64,000 nucleotides of DNA from Streptomyces sp. STR69 (GCF_024519455.1 NZ_JALJRY010000023.1:62001-126000); one strand, 5' to 3'. Positions 18,230 to 27,331 are shown, numbered from the stretch's first letter. Translations and numbers: made by a program. The notes: a model not told the origin generated them from the letters alone.

Positions 18230-19786
18230 ATGGCATCCAGCAGACTCACGTACGCGGACCTGGCCCTGCCCGGGGAGGAACTGCACCGGGCCTACGAACA
18301 GGCACTGGCCGCGCCGGGCACCGGTGCCGGGCACCCGCCCGGCGCCGGCCGCGCACCGCACCGCACCGAACACTCGCCCCTCGACCGGCGGATCGTCGTC
18401 GGGCACTTCGCCGAGGCCGGCACCGCCGAGGTGCACCACGCCGTGGCGGCGGCCCGCGCCGCGGGACCCGCCTGGGCCGGGCGGCCCTGGCAGGAGCGCC
18501 TGGAGATACTGGAGTCGGCGGCCGAACGGCTCTCCGAGCAGGTCTACGAGCTGGCCGCCCTGCTCACCCTGGAGATCGGCAAGACCCGCCTGGAAGCCGT
18601 CGGCGAGGCCGAGGAGGCCGCCGAGTTCTTCCGCTACTACAGCGGCCGGTGGCGGACCGACGGCGGCTTCGAGCAGCCCATGGCCGGCGCCTCTCCCCGC
18701 GAACGGACCCTCAGCGTGCTGCGCCCGCACGGGGTGTGGGCCGTGATCGCGCCGTTCAACTTCCCGCTGGCGCTGATCGCGGGCCCGGCCGCCGCGGCCC
18801 TCGCCGCGGGCAACACCGTCGTCGTCAAAGCATCGGAGCACGGCTACCTGGCGGCCCTGCGGCTGAGGGAGACCGTGGTGGCGGCGGGCGTGCCGGCCGC
18901 CGCCCTGCAGGTCCTGCTCGGTGACGGACCCACGGTCGGCGCGGAACTCGTCGGCGCGGGCGTGGACGGCATCACCTTCACCGGCTCCCACGACGTCGGC
19001 ACGGAGATCCTCCAGCGCACGGCGGCCGGGCCGTGGCCCCGCCCGGTCGTCTGCGAGATGGGCGGCAAGAACACCACGATCGTGACGCGGCACGCGGACA
19101 TCGCGGACGCCGCCGAGGGCATCGTGCGGTCCGCCTTCGGGTTCGGCGGGCAGAAGTGCTCGTCGTGCTCCCGGGTGCTCGTCGAGCACGCCGTCCACGA
19201 CGAACTGGTCGCCGCGGTCCTCGAGCGGGCCGCACGACTGCGCGTGGGCGACCCGCGCGAACGCACGACGGACTACGGGCCGGTCATCGACGAACGGGCG
19301 GCCCGGCGCTTCGCCCGGGCGGTCGAGAGCGCCGCGGCCTCGGGGGCCGTGCTCACCGGCGGCTCCCGGCTGACGGGCGGGATCCACGCGCACGGCGTGT
19401 ATCTGGAGCCGACCGTGGTCGCGGTGCCGCGCGACGAACCCCTCTGGCAGGAGGAACTGTTCCTGCCGCTGGTCGCCGTCTCCCGCTTCGACACCTTCGA
19501 CGAGGCACTCACCGAGACCAACGCCACCCGGTTCGGTCTGTCGGCCGGACTCTTCTCCCGCGACGAGCAGGAGATCGCGGCCTTCCTCGACGGCGTGCAC
19601 TGCGGCGTGGTCTACGTCAACCGGCCCGCCGGCGCCACCACCGGCGCCTGGCCCGGGATGCAGCCGTTCGGCGGCTGGAAGGGCTCCGGCAGCACCGGCC
19701 GCGGCGGCGGCGGCGAGCACTACACCCAGCTCTACGTGCGGGAACAGAGCCGCACCCTCCACACTCTGCGAGGTGTCACCTCATGA
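18230..19786 (+). CDS. Aldehyde dehydrogenase, pyrroline-5-carboxylate dehydrogenase-like
   Basis: 518 residues with the NAD(P)-dependent ALDH fold: APFNFPLALIAGP near 180, FTGSHDVG near 252, EMGGKN near 282, catalytic Cys310 in GGQKCSSCSR, and a C-terminal PFGGWKGSGSTG typical of P5C dehydrogenases. It oxidises a semialdehyde to an acid. It sits between the aminomutase and a class III aminotransferase and overlaps the latter by 4 bp. The natural reading is oxidation of the aldehyde left after the side-chain amine of a lysine-derived substrate is removed. From beta-lysine this would give 3-aminoadipate. That product is inferred, not shown. Confidence 0.9.
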   Translation: MASSRLTYADLALPGEELHRAYEQALAAPGTGAGHPPGAGRAPHRTEHSPLDRRIVVGHFAEAGTAEVHHAVAAARAAGPAWAGRPWQERLEILESAAERLSEQVYELAALLTLEIGKTRLEAVGEAEEAAEFFRYYSGRWRTDGGFEQPMAGASPRERTLSVLRPHGVWAVIAPFNFPLALIAGPAAAALAAGNTVVVKASEHGYLAALRLRETVVAAGVPAAALQVLLGDGPTVGAELVGAGVDGITFTGSHDVGTEILQRTAAGPWPRPVVCEMGGKNTTIVTRHADIADAAEGIVRSAFGFGGQKCSSCSRVLVEHAVHDELVAAVLERAARLRVGDPRERTTDYGPVIDERAARRFARAVESAAASGAVLTGGSRLTGGIHAHGVYLEPTVVAVPRDEPLWQEELFLPLVAVSRFDTFDEALTETNATRFGLSAGLFSRDEQEIAAFLDGVHCGVVYVNRPAGATTGAWPGMQPFGGWKGSGSTGRGGGGEHYTQLYVREQSRTLHTLRGVTS

Positions 19787-21102
19787 ACGACCAGGTCCGC
19801 CGGCTCGGCGACCACTCCGGGCCGGTGCTGCGCACCCCGCTGCCCGGACCGCTGGCCCGGCAGGTCGTGTCCGAGGACGAGCGGGTCACCAGCCCGTCGC
19901 TGCCCCGCGCCTACCCCTGCGTACCGGTGCGCGGCGAGGGCTGCCTCCTGGAGGACGCCGACGGCAACATCCTGCTCGACTTCAACGCCGGCATCGCCAC
20001 CAATTCCACCGGACACGCCCATCCCCGCGTGGTCGCGGCCGTCCAGGAACAGGCGAGCCGACTGCTGCACTACTGCAGCTCCGACTTCTACGTCCCCGTC
20101 TACGCCGAGCTGTGCGCCCGGCTCGCCCGGCTCAGCCCCTTCGGCGAGGACGCCCGGGTGTTTTTGGGCAACTCCGGCACGGAGGCGGTGGAGGCGGCCC
20201 TGAAGCTCGCCCGACGCCACACCGGGCGCCCGAACGTCGTCTCCTTCCTCGGCTCGTTCCACGGCCGCACCTACGGCAGCGTGTCCGTGACGGGGTCGAA
20301 GCACTCCTACCGCGACGGGTTCGGCCCGCTGCCGTCCGGCGTGTTCCACGCCCCGTACAACGACACCTTCATCCACGGGGACGGCACCCGCAGCACGGTG
20401 CCGAACTATCTGGAGGACGTGCTCTTCGCACGGCTGACCTCGCCCGGCGAGGTGGCCGCGATCCTCGTGGAGCCCGTCCTCGGCGAGGGCGGATACGTGC
20501 CGGCCGACCCGGCCTGGCTGCGCGGGCTGCGCGAGCTGTGCGACCGGCACGGCATCCTGCTGATCGCCGACGAGGTGCAGACCGGCTGCGGGCGCACCGG
20601 CGCCTTCTGGGCCTGCGAGCGGTTCGGCGTGACGCCGGACATCCTGCTGGCCGGCAAGGGCCTGGCGAGCGGACTGCCGCTCAGCGCGATGATCGCGCGG
20701 AACTCGGTGATGGACTGGCCGGCCGGTGCGCACGGCTCCACGTTCGGAGGCAACCCCGTCAGCTGCGCGGCGGCCCTCGCCACGACGGACCTCGTCACCG
20801 AGTCGCTCGCCGAGAACTCCCTGAAACAGGGCGCCTTCCTGCTCGACCGGCTCCAGCACCTCGCGGACGAGCCGCACGTGGAGAGCGTGACCGGTCTCGG
20901 GCTGATGATCGGCATCACCTTCACCTCGGCCCGGTTCGCCTCCCGGGTCGAGGCCGCCTGCTTCCGGCGCGGCCTGCTGGTCCTGCAGGCAGGCGACCGC
21001 ACCGTCCGCGTCTCACCGCCCCTGGTGCTGCGCGAGGACCAGGCCGCAGTCGGCGCCGACCTGCTGGCCGAGGCCGTCGCGGAATGCGCCGCGCCGGCCT
21101 GA
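19783..21102 (+). CDS. Class III PLP aminotransferase (4-aminobutyrate/ornithine type)
   Basis: 439 residues. LDFNAGIATNSTGHAHPRV near 60, GNSGTEAVEAALKLAR near 128, FHGRTYGS near 165, LIADEVQTGCGRTG near 265 and the PLP lysine Lys292 in LAGKGLASG are class III hallmarks of omega-aminotransferases. It starts in an ATGA overlap with the dehydrogenase and is the last gene of the rightward operon, ending 4 bp before a strong hairpin. With the aminomutase and dehydrogenase it would transaminate the distal amine of a lysine-derived acid such as beta-lysine. A separate lysine 6-aminotransferase on the other strand (22715-24091) suggests the two act on different substrates. Confidence 0.9.
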   Translation: MNDQVRRLGDHSGPVLRTPLPGPLARQVVSEDERVTSPSLPRAYPCVPVRGEGCLLEDADGNILLDFNAGIATNSTGHAHPRVVAAVQEQASRLLHYCSSDFYVPVYAELCARLARLSPFGEDARVFLGNSGTEAVEAALKLARRHTGRPNVVSFLGSFHGRTYGSVSVTGSKHSYRDGFGPLPSGVFHAPYNDTFIHGDGTRSTVPNYLEDVLFARLTSPGEVAAILVEPVLGEGGYVPADPAWLRGLRELCDRHGILLIADEVQTGCGRTGAFWACERFGVTPDILLAGKGLASGLPLSAMIARNSVMDWPAGAHGSTFGGNPVSCAAALATTDLVTESLAENSLKQGAFLLDRLQHLADEPHVESVTGLGLMIGITFTSARFASRVEAACFRRGLLVLQAGDRTVRVSPPLVLREDQAAVGADLLAEAVAECAAPA

Positions 21103-21105
21103 CAG

Positions 21106-21171
21106 CGGCGGTCCGACAGCGCCCGGGCCGGCGCGGCTGCCTCCGGCGGGAGGCGGCCGTACGGACCGCCG
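21106..21171. terminator. Bidirectional terminator between convergent operons
   Basis: A perfect 10-bp inverted repeat, CGGCGGTCCG at 21106-21115 and CGGACCGCCG at 21162-21171, encloses a tight inner hairpin GCCTCC-GGCG-GGAGGC at 21139-21154. It fills the 74 bp between stop codons of opposing operons. Confidence 0.7.
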
Positions 21172-21176
21172 GGCGG

Positions 21177-22718
21177 TCAGGCGAGCCGGAAGGACAGATC
21201 GGGTGCCGGAATGTCGACGTCCATCTGCGCGCGCTGGAGATGGCCGGAGAAGTCCCAGTTCATCGCCTGCCAGCGGGTGAACTGGTCCAGCACCCACATG
21301 CCGGACTGCCGGGAGCCGTTGCCGGAACGGCCGTTGCCTCCGAAGGGCAGGTGCGCCTCGGCCCCGGACGTGGAGTTGTTGACGCTGATCATCCCGGCCC
21401 GCACACCGCGCCGGAAGGCGAAGGCGGTGGCCGCGTCGGCGGTGTACACGGACGCCGACAGACCGTAGCCCGGCGCGTTGGCCAGCTCGACGGCCTCGTC
21501 CAGGTGACGGAACGCCATGACGCCGACCAGCGGCCCGAACGTCTCCTGACGGAAGATCCGGTCCTCGGGGCCGACGCCGTCGACGACGGTCGGATGGTAG
21601 AAGAGCCCCGCCGCGGGGTCGCCCACGAACCCGGCCCTGGGCCGCGCCGCGTCGATGCGTCCCACGGCACCGGAGCCCAGGACACGGTGGTGCGGGCCGA
21701 TCCAGCCGAGGTACTCCTCGAACCGGTCCGCGAACCGCCGGTCGAGCAGCGGCCCGTAGAGCACCTCACGGCCGGGGTCGCCCACCGCGGCCCGCGCGAC
21801 GGCCTCACCGAAGCGCTCCAGGAAGACGCCGTGCAGGCTTTCGTGCACCAGTACGGTGCCCAGCGAGGTGCACCGCTGGCCGGCGGAGCCGAATCCGGAG
21901 AACAGCGCACCCTGGACGGCGAGGTCCACGTCCGCGTCCGCGGCGACCACCATCGGGTTCTTCCCGCCCAGTTCCAGGCAGGGACTCTGCAGATGCCGCC
22001 CGGCCAGCTCCCCGATCCGGGACCCGACCTCGGTGGACCCGGTGAAGCCGATCTTGTCGATGGTGCCCGCGCCGAGCCCCAGCTCCAGGCCCGCGAAGGT
22101 CTGCTCGCCCTCGGCGTGGACGAGGTTCAGCACTCCGGCGGGCAGACCGGCGTGCGTCAGGATGTCGTACAGCGCCGTCGCGCTCGCCGCCGCGTACTCG
22201 GCCGGCTTCCAGACCACGGTGTTGCCGCAGAGCAGGGCGGGGACGATGTACCAGGCCGGCACGGCGACCGGGAAGTTGCCCGCGGTGATCACGGAGACGA
22301 CGCCCACGGGCTCGCGGTAGGTGAACAGCTCCTTCGCCGGCATCTCGCTGGGCACGGTCTGCCCGTACAGACGGCGTCCCTCACCGAGGAAGAAGTCGCA
22401 GGTGTCGATGATCTCGCGGACCTCTCCCAGCGCCTCGTGGAAGGGCTTGCCGATCTCCCGCGTCACCAGGGCCGCCAGCCGCTCGGCGTTCGCCTCGACC
22501 AGCCGCCCCATCGCGGCGACGATCCGGCCGCGCACCGGCGCCGGAGTCCGCGCCCAGTCGGGATGGGCGGCCTTGGCGGCGGCGCAGACACCCGCGAAGC
22601 CGGCGGCGTCGACGAGGCCCACCTCGGCGACGACGTCGTCCAGGCGTGCGGGGTTGACGGACCGGTAGACGCGCGGGCTCTGCTGCGCGGCCGGTGAGCT
22701 GAGCGGGGTGGTGGTCAC
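21177..22718 (-). CDS. Aldehyde dehydrogenase, piperideine-6-carboxylate dehydrogenase-like
   Basis: 513 residues. ALDH core: AGNFPVAVPAWYIVPALLCGNTVVWKP near 170, GFTGSTEVG near 240, ELGGKNP near 265, catalytic Cys in SAGQRCTSLG near 298 and HLPFGGNGRSGNG near 470. It starts at GTG 22718 in a GTGA overlap with the lysine aminotransferase, with GGAGGA before it. That pairing is the classical lat-pcd route: lysine to piperideine-6-carboxylate to 2-aminoadipate, known from cephamycin producers. Here no beta-lactam gene is visible, so the aminoadipate probably feeds an NRPS pocket or the ligase at 936. The assignment of substrate rests on the neighbour. Confidence 0.87.
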   Translation of the reverse strand: MTTTPLSSPAAQQSPRVYRSVNPARLDDVVAEVGLVDAAGFAGVCAAAKAAHPDWARTPAPVRGRIVAAMGRLVEANAERLAALVTREIGKPFHEALGEVREIIDTCDFFLGEGRRLYGQTVPSEMPAKELFTYREPVGVVSVITAGNFPVAVPAWYIVPALLCGNTVVWKPAEYAAASATALYDILTHAGLPAGVLNLVHAEGEQTFAGLELGLGAGTIDKIGFTGSTEVGSRIGELAGRHLQSPCLELGGKNPMVVAADADVDLAVQGALFSGFGSAGQRCTSLGTVLVHESLHGVFLERFGEAVARAAVGDPGREVLYGPLLDRRFADRFEEYLGWIGPHHRVLGSGAVGRIDAARPRAGFVGDPAAGLFYHPTVVDGVGPEDRIFRQETFGPLVGVMAFRHLDEAVELANAPGYGLSASVYTADAATAFAFRRGVRAGMISVNNSTSGAEAHLPFGGNGRSGNGSRQSGMWVLDQFTRWQAMNWDFSGHLQRAQMDVDIPAPDLSFRLA

Positions 22719-24091
22719 GACTGCTGTCCTCCGCGTTCCCGGTCGAGCACGCGTTCGAGCGCCTCGAGTGCCTCGTCGATCTCCTGGGCCGAGACGGACA
22801 GCGCCGGGCGGAGCCGGGCGGTCCGTGTGCCGCCGGGCAGCAGCAGCACCCGCTCCTCCTCCCGCAGCCGCACCAGGAGGCTGTCCCGTACGGCGGCCGT
22901 GGGCAGGTCGAAGGCGCACATCAGGCCGCGGCCCCGCGGGTTGGTCACCAGCTCCGGGTAGCGCCGGGCCAGGGACTTCAGTCCGTCCAGGAAGTACCCG
23001 CCCAGCCGGGCCGCCCGCGGAATGAGCCGCTGCTCCTCGATGACGTCGAGCAGGCGGCGCGCCCGCACCATGTCCGCCAGCCCGCCGCCCCAGGTGGAGT
23101 TGATCCGGCCGCCGACGGTGAAGACGTTGTCCGGGACGAGGTCGACGCGGCGTCCCGCCATGATGCCGCCGACCTGCGCCTTCTTGGAGAAGGCGACGAC
23201 GTCCGGGGCGAGGCCGAGCTGCTGGTAGGCCCACGCCGTCCCGGTCAGCCCCACCCCGGTCTGCACCTCGTCGACGACGAAGAGGGCGTCGTGGGTGTGG
23301 CAGAGGGCCTGCATGGCCTGCAGGAACGCGGGGCGCATGTGGTTGTCGCCGCCCTCGCCCTGGATCGGTTCGGCGACGAAGCAGGCGATGTCGTGGGGGA
23401 GGCTTTGGAAGGCGCGCTCGGCCTGCTCCAGGGCCCGCCGCTCGGCCCGCTCGGTCTCCGCCAGGTGCTGCTCCACCGGGAACCGCATCGCGGGTACGTC
23501 GATACGCGGCCAGTCGAAGAGGGGGAAACGCTCCGTCTTCACGGGGTCGGTGTTGGTCAGGGACAGGGTGTAGCCGCTGCGCCCGTGGAAGGCCCGGGTC
23601 AGATGGAGCACCTTCGTGCCCAGGTCACGGGACCGGCCGTGCATCTCGTTGTGGCGGCTCTTCCAGTCGAAGGCGCACTTGAGCGCGTTCTCGACGGCCA
23701 GCGCGCCGCCCTCGACGAAGAACAGGTGCGGCAGCCCGGGATCGCCGAGGACCCGCGCGAAGGTGTCCACGAACTCGGCGAACTGGGTGGTGTAGACGTC
23801 GGAGTTGGCCGGCTTGTTGGCCGCCGCCGTCGCCAGCGCGCGCATGAACGCGGCGTCCTCGACGAGTTCGGGCGGGTTGATGCCCAGCGGGCTGGAGGCG
23901 AAGAAGGTGTACATGTCCAGGTACGCGGCGCCGGAGACGGCGTCGACCAGCCGGCATCCGCGGCTGCGTTCGAGGTCGAGGACGAAGGGGAAACCGTCGA
24001 CCAGGACGTGTCGCGCGAGGCTTTCATGCACCTCTGACGGGGCGACAGCGGTGGCGGCGGGTGTCCCCGTCCGCGGTGACGCGTCGAGCAT
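22715..24091 (-). CDS. lat: L-lysine 6-aminotransferase
   Basis: 458 residues, class III aminotransferase. LDMYTFFASSPLGINPPEL, NKPANSDVYTTQFAEFV, VEGGALAVENALKCAFDWKSRHN and FHGRSGYTLSLTNTDP are features of bacterial lysine epsilon-aminotransferases rather than of GABA enzymes. FVVDEVQTGVGLTG and the PLP lysine in FSKKAQVGG follow. It moves the epsilon-amine to 2-oxoglutarate, giving allysine, which cyclises to piperideine-6-carboxylate. The ATG at 24091 has GAGGAA 6 nt upstream. It heads a two-gene leftward operon with the dehydrogenase and has its own strong promoter. Confidence 0.92.
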   Translation of the reverse strand: MLDASPRTGTPAATAVAPSEVHESLARHVLVDGFPFVLDLERSRGCRLVDAVSGAAYLDMYTFFASSPLGINPPELVEDAAFMRALATAAANKPANSDVYTTQFAEFVDTFARVLGDPGLPHLFFVEGGALAVENALKCAFDWKSRHNEMHGRSRDLGTKVLHLTRAFHGRSGYTLSLTNTDPVKTERFPLFDWPRIDVPAMRFPVEQHLAETERAERRALEQAERAFQSLPHDIACFVAEPIQGEGGDNHMRPAFLQAMQALCHTHDALFVVDEVQTGVGLTGTAWAYQQLGLAPDVVAFSKKAQVGGIMAGRRVDLVPDNVFTVGGRINSTWGGGLADMVRARRLLDVIEEQRLIPRAARLGGYFLDGLKSLARRYPELVTNPRGRGLMCAFDLPTAAVRDSLLVRLREEERVLLLPGGTRTARLRPALSVSAQEIDEALEALERVLDRERGGQQS

Positions 24092-24142
24092 GAGAAATTC
24101 CTCGGAGAAGAAGGGAACGGAATTTTCACCCGGGGCCACGGA

Positions 24143-24171
24143 AACGTAATATCGGGCCCCGGCGGTGTCAA
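24143..24171 (-). promoter_or_regulatory. Promoter of the lysine aminotransferase operon
   Basis: On the minus strand TTGACA (24171-24166) and TACGTT (24148-24143) are separated by exactly 17 bp. Transcription would begin near 24136, giving a leader of about 45 nt. It shares TACGTTTCC with two other leftward promoters in the window but has a consensus -35 and lacks the GTCGAG box. Confidence 0.65.
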
Positions 24172-24499
24172 GAAAAACAGTGCGGCCGGGAATCGGGGCC
24201 CGTTCTGCGGTGGCATTGCACTGCCCTGGCAGGAAACGGCCACCACACCGGTCTGGCGTGCCCGTGCCGGCACGGGACAGGATTACCCCAGGAATATCGG
24301 TGACGCGCCGAAATATCCAGATCCCCGAGGCCTTCCGGTGAAACGGCCAGGAATTCCCGGCCGGTGCATCTCAGGGGCCGGTGCTTTCTGTTTCTTTCGC
24401 CGCGATCGGCGGCGCCAAGGGAAATTCCGTGGATTCTGTGGATGCCGTGGACGCGTCGCCGCCCGGAGCACTGCCTCTCCCTGTGCCAAGGAGCTGATG
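24172..24499. other. Upstream region of the stand-alone adenylation gene
   Basis: 328 bp lie between the leftward aminotransferase promoter and the rightward adenylation gene. An imperfect 20-bp palindrome centred on GGAATTCC occurs at 24344-24363. The frame of the downstream gene is open back to an ATG at 24338, but that stretch (Cys- and Arg-rich) does not resemble the protein family. I could not assign a -10/-35 pair for the rightward gene. Confidence 0.4.
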
Positions 24500-27196
24500 A
24501 TGCCCGCTCACCCCGCCCCGGCCGGGAGCCGGACGGACGACGCCGGGACGCCGCACCGACCCGGGCCGTTCGAGGGCGCGTCGGCCGGGTCCGGCGAGCG
24601 CCGGCTGACCGTGTCCGTCCGTATCGCGTCCGCCACCGCCGCGGCGGTCCGCTCCGCGCTCCGCGGAGCCCTGGCCGCGGCACCCGTGCCGTACGGCACG
24701 ACAGGCGAAGACCCGCGGCTCGAAGGGGTCTCGCGGCCGGAGGACGCGCCCGGGGACCGCAGCGGCGGCGAACTCGCCCCGGCGCCGCTGCGGGCCGCCG
24801 TGCACGACACGCAGGACGGCCCGGAACTGACGCTCTCCTGCGACACCGGTGCGGCCGACGCCGCCACCATCGGCCTGCTGTTCGCGGAGACCGCCCGCCG
24901 GCTGGCCGGGCCGGACGCGCGGGAGGACGCACCGGGCCCGCGGGACATCACCGCGCAGCACGGGGCCCGGCCGCAGGACGGGCGACCCGCGCAGGCGGCG
25001 CGGTTGCGGGCCGACCGGCGGGCCGCGGTCCCCACCGACCTGCTCCGTCTCGCCGACGTGATTCCCGGCACGGGCTCGGGCCCCCGCGTCCGTCACCTCG
25101 ACCGCGTCCTGCCCGCCGGCCTCGTGACGCCGCTCGACCGGCTCGCGCGGGACACCGGCTGCGACCCGGACGACGTGGCACAACTCGCGCTCGCCGTCGT
25201 CCTGCAGCGGCTGGGCGTCGCCCCCGAATCGCTCGCCGCCGTCCACGCCGCCCCCGGCCCGACGGACCCGCCGGCCCGGGTGGTCCCCGCCGGCCGGGCG
25301 GTGGACACGGCCCGGGACGCGCGGGCAGCCCTCGGCCCGGCCCGGGCCGGGGGCGGACTCCGGGCCGCCATGCCCGGTGCCGTGGCCCACACCCCCGCAG
25401 ACCCGCCTCCCGACCTCGTCCTCGACCGCTGCGGCACCCCGCCGATGCCCCGCTCCTGGGAGCTGCTGCACTGGGCGTACCCGGTCGGCCGGGAGATGAC
25501 CCTCTCGCTGCGCCGGACCGGCACCCGCCTGACGCTGCACGCCGAGTCCGCCGCGCCGACGGAAGAGGACCGGTTCCGGGCCGTGCTGGACCTGTGGGAG
25601 GCCCTCCTCACGGATCTGCTCACCCGCCCCGGCACCCCGCTGGCCCGGCTCGCGCTGCTGCCCCCGGACCAGGCCGAGCGGCAGGCCGCGCTGCTCGCCC
25701 CGGCCCCGCCCGCGCCCGCCCCGGACCTGGTGACCCGCTTCCGGGAGCACGTCGGGTCCCGGCCCGACGCACCGGCCTGCCGGCAGTCCACCCGCACCTG
25801 GACATACCGTCGGCTGAACCGTCGTGCCGCCGCCGTGGCCGCCCGGCTGGACGGGCTCGCCGACGGGGCCGTGGTCGCGGTGCTGGCCGACGCCGAACCC
25901 GATCTGCTCACCGCGCTCCTGGCGATCTCCTGGCGCGGTGCCACGTTCCTGCCGCTGTCCCCGCAGGAACCCGCGGCACGACTGCGGGACGCACTCGTCC
26001 GCTCCGGCGCGTCGATGCTGCTCACCGGCTCCGCGGCCCCCGCCGTGCCGGTCCCCCCGGAGTGCCGCGTCCTCGCGCTGGACAGCGTCGGGGACACCGG
26101 GGAAGAACTCCCCGCGGCGCCCGCCGGGGCCTCCTCGGCACCGGCCTATCTGCTGCGCACCTCCGGGACGACCGGCGTCCCGAAGCTGGTGGCCGTCGCC
26201 CGGGCCAGTCTGGACAACTACCTGTCCTGGGCCGCCCGGGACCTGCTGGCCGACGGCAGCGCGCTGCCCGTGATCTCCAGCCCCGTCTTCGACGCGAGCT
26301 TCAAGCAGACGCTGGGCCCGCTGTACGCCGGCGGCTGCGTCCAGTTCCTGACGGCCCATCGGCTGGACCTCCCGGCGGTCCGGGCGGAACTGAGCTACGC
26401 GGCCGACCCGGTCACGCTGAACTGCGTACCGAGTTACTTCTCGGCCCTGCTCGCCGACGAGGAGGACGCCGGAGACGGCCCCACGATGCGCCTGAACCGG
26501 CTGCTGCTCGGCGGAGAGCCGCTCTCCGCGGAACTGCTCCGCCGGATCTGGATCCGCTATCCGACGGTCGAGGTGTGGAACCTCTACGGCCCCACCGAGA
26601 CCACGGCGACGGCCACGGCGGGCCCGATGAGCCCGGCGGGAGACATCCATGTCGGCGGGCCGGTGGCCGGCGCCGCCCTCGCCGTTGTCGACGAGCACGG
26701 CGCGGTGCTGCCGAACGGTGTCCTCGGCGAGGTGGTCATCGCCGGTCCCGGACTGGCCGTCGGCTATCTCGGCGAACAGCGGGGGCCGTCCCCCTTCACC
26801 ACGGTGGAACTGGCCGGCCGCGTCGTCCGCGTGTACCGCACCGGCGATCTCGGCCGGCTCGACGGCGACGGCAACCTCCGTGTGTCGGGGCGCCGCGACA
26901 CGCAGGTCAAGCTCAACGGGTGGCGGATCGACCTCCAGGAGATCGAGCAGGTCGCTCGCCGGGCCCCGGGGGTGCGCGAGGCGGTCGTCCTGCTGGACGA
27001 CCGCACCGGCGAACCCTGCCTGCGCGCCTTCGTCACCGGCGACGCCGAGGCCGCCGCCGTCCGGCGGAGCCTGAGCGAGACGCTCCCGAGGCCGATGGTG
27101 CCCGCGTCGGTGACGGTGCTGCCCCGCTTCGGCACCACCGCCACGGGCAAGGTCGACCGCACAACCCTCCTGGCCCACGCGGACGGCGCAGCGTAG
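24500..27196 (+). CDS. Stand-alone NRPS adenylation protein with degenerate N-terminal C-like domain, no PCP
   Basis: 898 residues. The last 520 form an adenylation domain: RTSGTTGVPKL near 553, FDASFKQTLG near 600, NLYGPTETT near 695, YRTGDLGRLDGDGN near 780 and lysine in ATGKVDR near 885. Hand-read pocket: DAKNLGLATK, no match I recognise. The first 370 residues look like a shortened condensation-domain remnant, since no HHxxxDG is present. There is no carrier domain, so it must load a carrier in trans. ATG 24500 has AAGGAG 6 nt upstream and is preferred over ATG 24497. Carriers lacking a working adenylation domain are PCP1 of 28856-34723 and the free PCP at 44376. Confidence 0.85.
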   Translation: MPAHPAPAGSRTDDAGTPHRPGPFEGASAGSGERRLTVSVRIASATAAAVRSALRGALAAAPVPYGTTGEDPRLEGVSRPEDAPGDRSGGELAPAPLRAAVHDTQDGPELTLSCDTGAADAATIGLLFAETARRLAGPDAREDAPGPRDITAQHGARPQDGRPAQAARLRADRRAAVPTDLLRLADVIPGTGSGPRVRHLDRVLPAGLVTPLDRLARDTGCDPDDVAQLALAVVLQRLGVAPESLAAVHAAPGPTDPPARVVPAGRAVDTARDARAALGPARAGGGLRAAMPGAVAHTPADPPPDLVLDRCGTPPMPRSWELLHWAYPVGREMTLSLRRTGTRLTLHAESAAPTEEDRFRAVLDLWEALLTDLLTRPGTPLARLALLPPDQAERQAALLAPAPPAPAPDLVTRFREHVGSRPDAPACRQSTRTWTYRRLNRRAAAVAARLDGLADGAVVAVLADAEPDLLTALLAISWRGATFLPLSPQEPAARLRDALVRSGASMLLTGSAAPAVPVPPECRVLALDSVGDTGEELPAAPAGASSAPAYLLRTSGTTGVPKLVAVARASLDNYLSWAARDLLADGSALPVISSPVFDASFKQTLGPLYAGGCVQFLTAHRLDLPAVRAELSYAADPVTLNCVPSYFSALLADEEDAGDGPTMRLNRLLLGGEPLSAELLRRIWIRYPTVEVWNLYGPTETTATATAGPMSPAGDIHVGGPVAGAALAVVDEHGAVLPNGVLGEVVIAGPGLAVGYLGEQRGPSPFTTVELAGRVVRVYRTGDLGRLDGDGNLRVSGRRDTQVKLNGWRIDLQEIEQVARRAPGVREAVVLLDDRTGEPCLRAFVTGDAEAAAVRRSLSETLPRPMVPASVTVLPRFGTTATGKVDRTTLLAHADGAA

Positions 27197-27265
27197 CGGC
27201 CTCCGCGAGATTGCCCCTCCGAGGTCCGGCCCCGGGCAGATCACCCGGTCCCGGGGTCCGGCGGG

Positions 27266-27298
27266 GGAGGGCGTCCCCTTGAGCCGGGACGGCCCTCC
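27266..27298. terminator. Hairpin terminator between convergent genes
   Basis: GGAGGGCGTCCC (27266-27277) pairs with GGGACGGCCCTCC (27286-27298) with one bulged G and an 8-nt loop. It lies between the stop of the adenylation gene and the end of the leftward NRPS operon. Confidence 0.6.
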
Positions 27299-27331
27299 GG
27301 GGCCGCGCTCGGGGCCGGGGGGCCGCACGCG

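Noticed and set aside
24338..24499. N-terminal extension of the stand-alone adenylation protein from ATG 24338
   Set aside because: The stretch is Cys/Arg/Phe-rich and unlike the family. ATG 24500 has a well placed AAGGAG.
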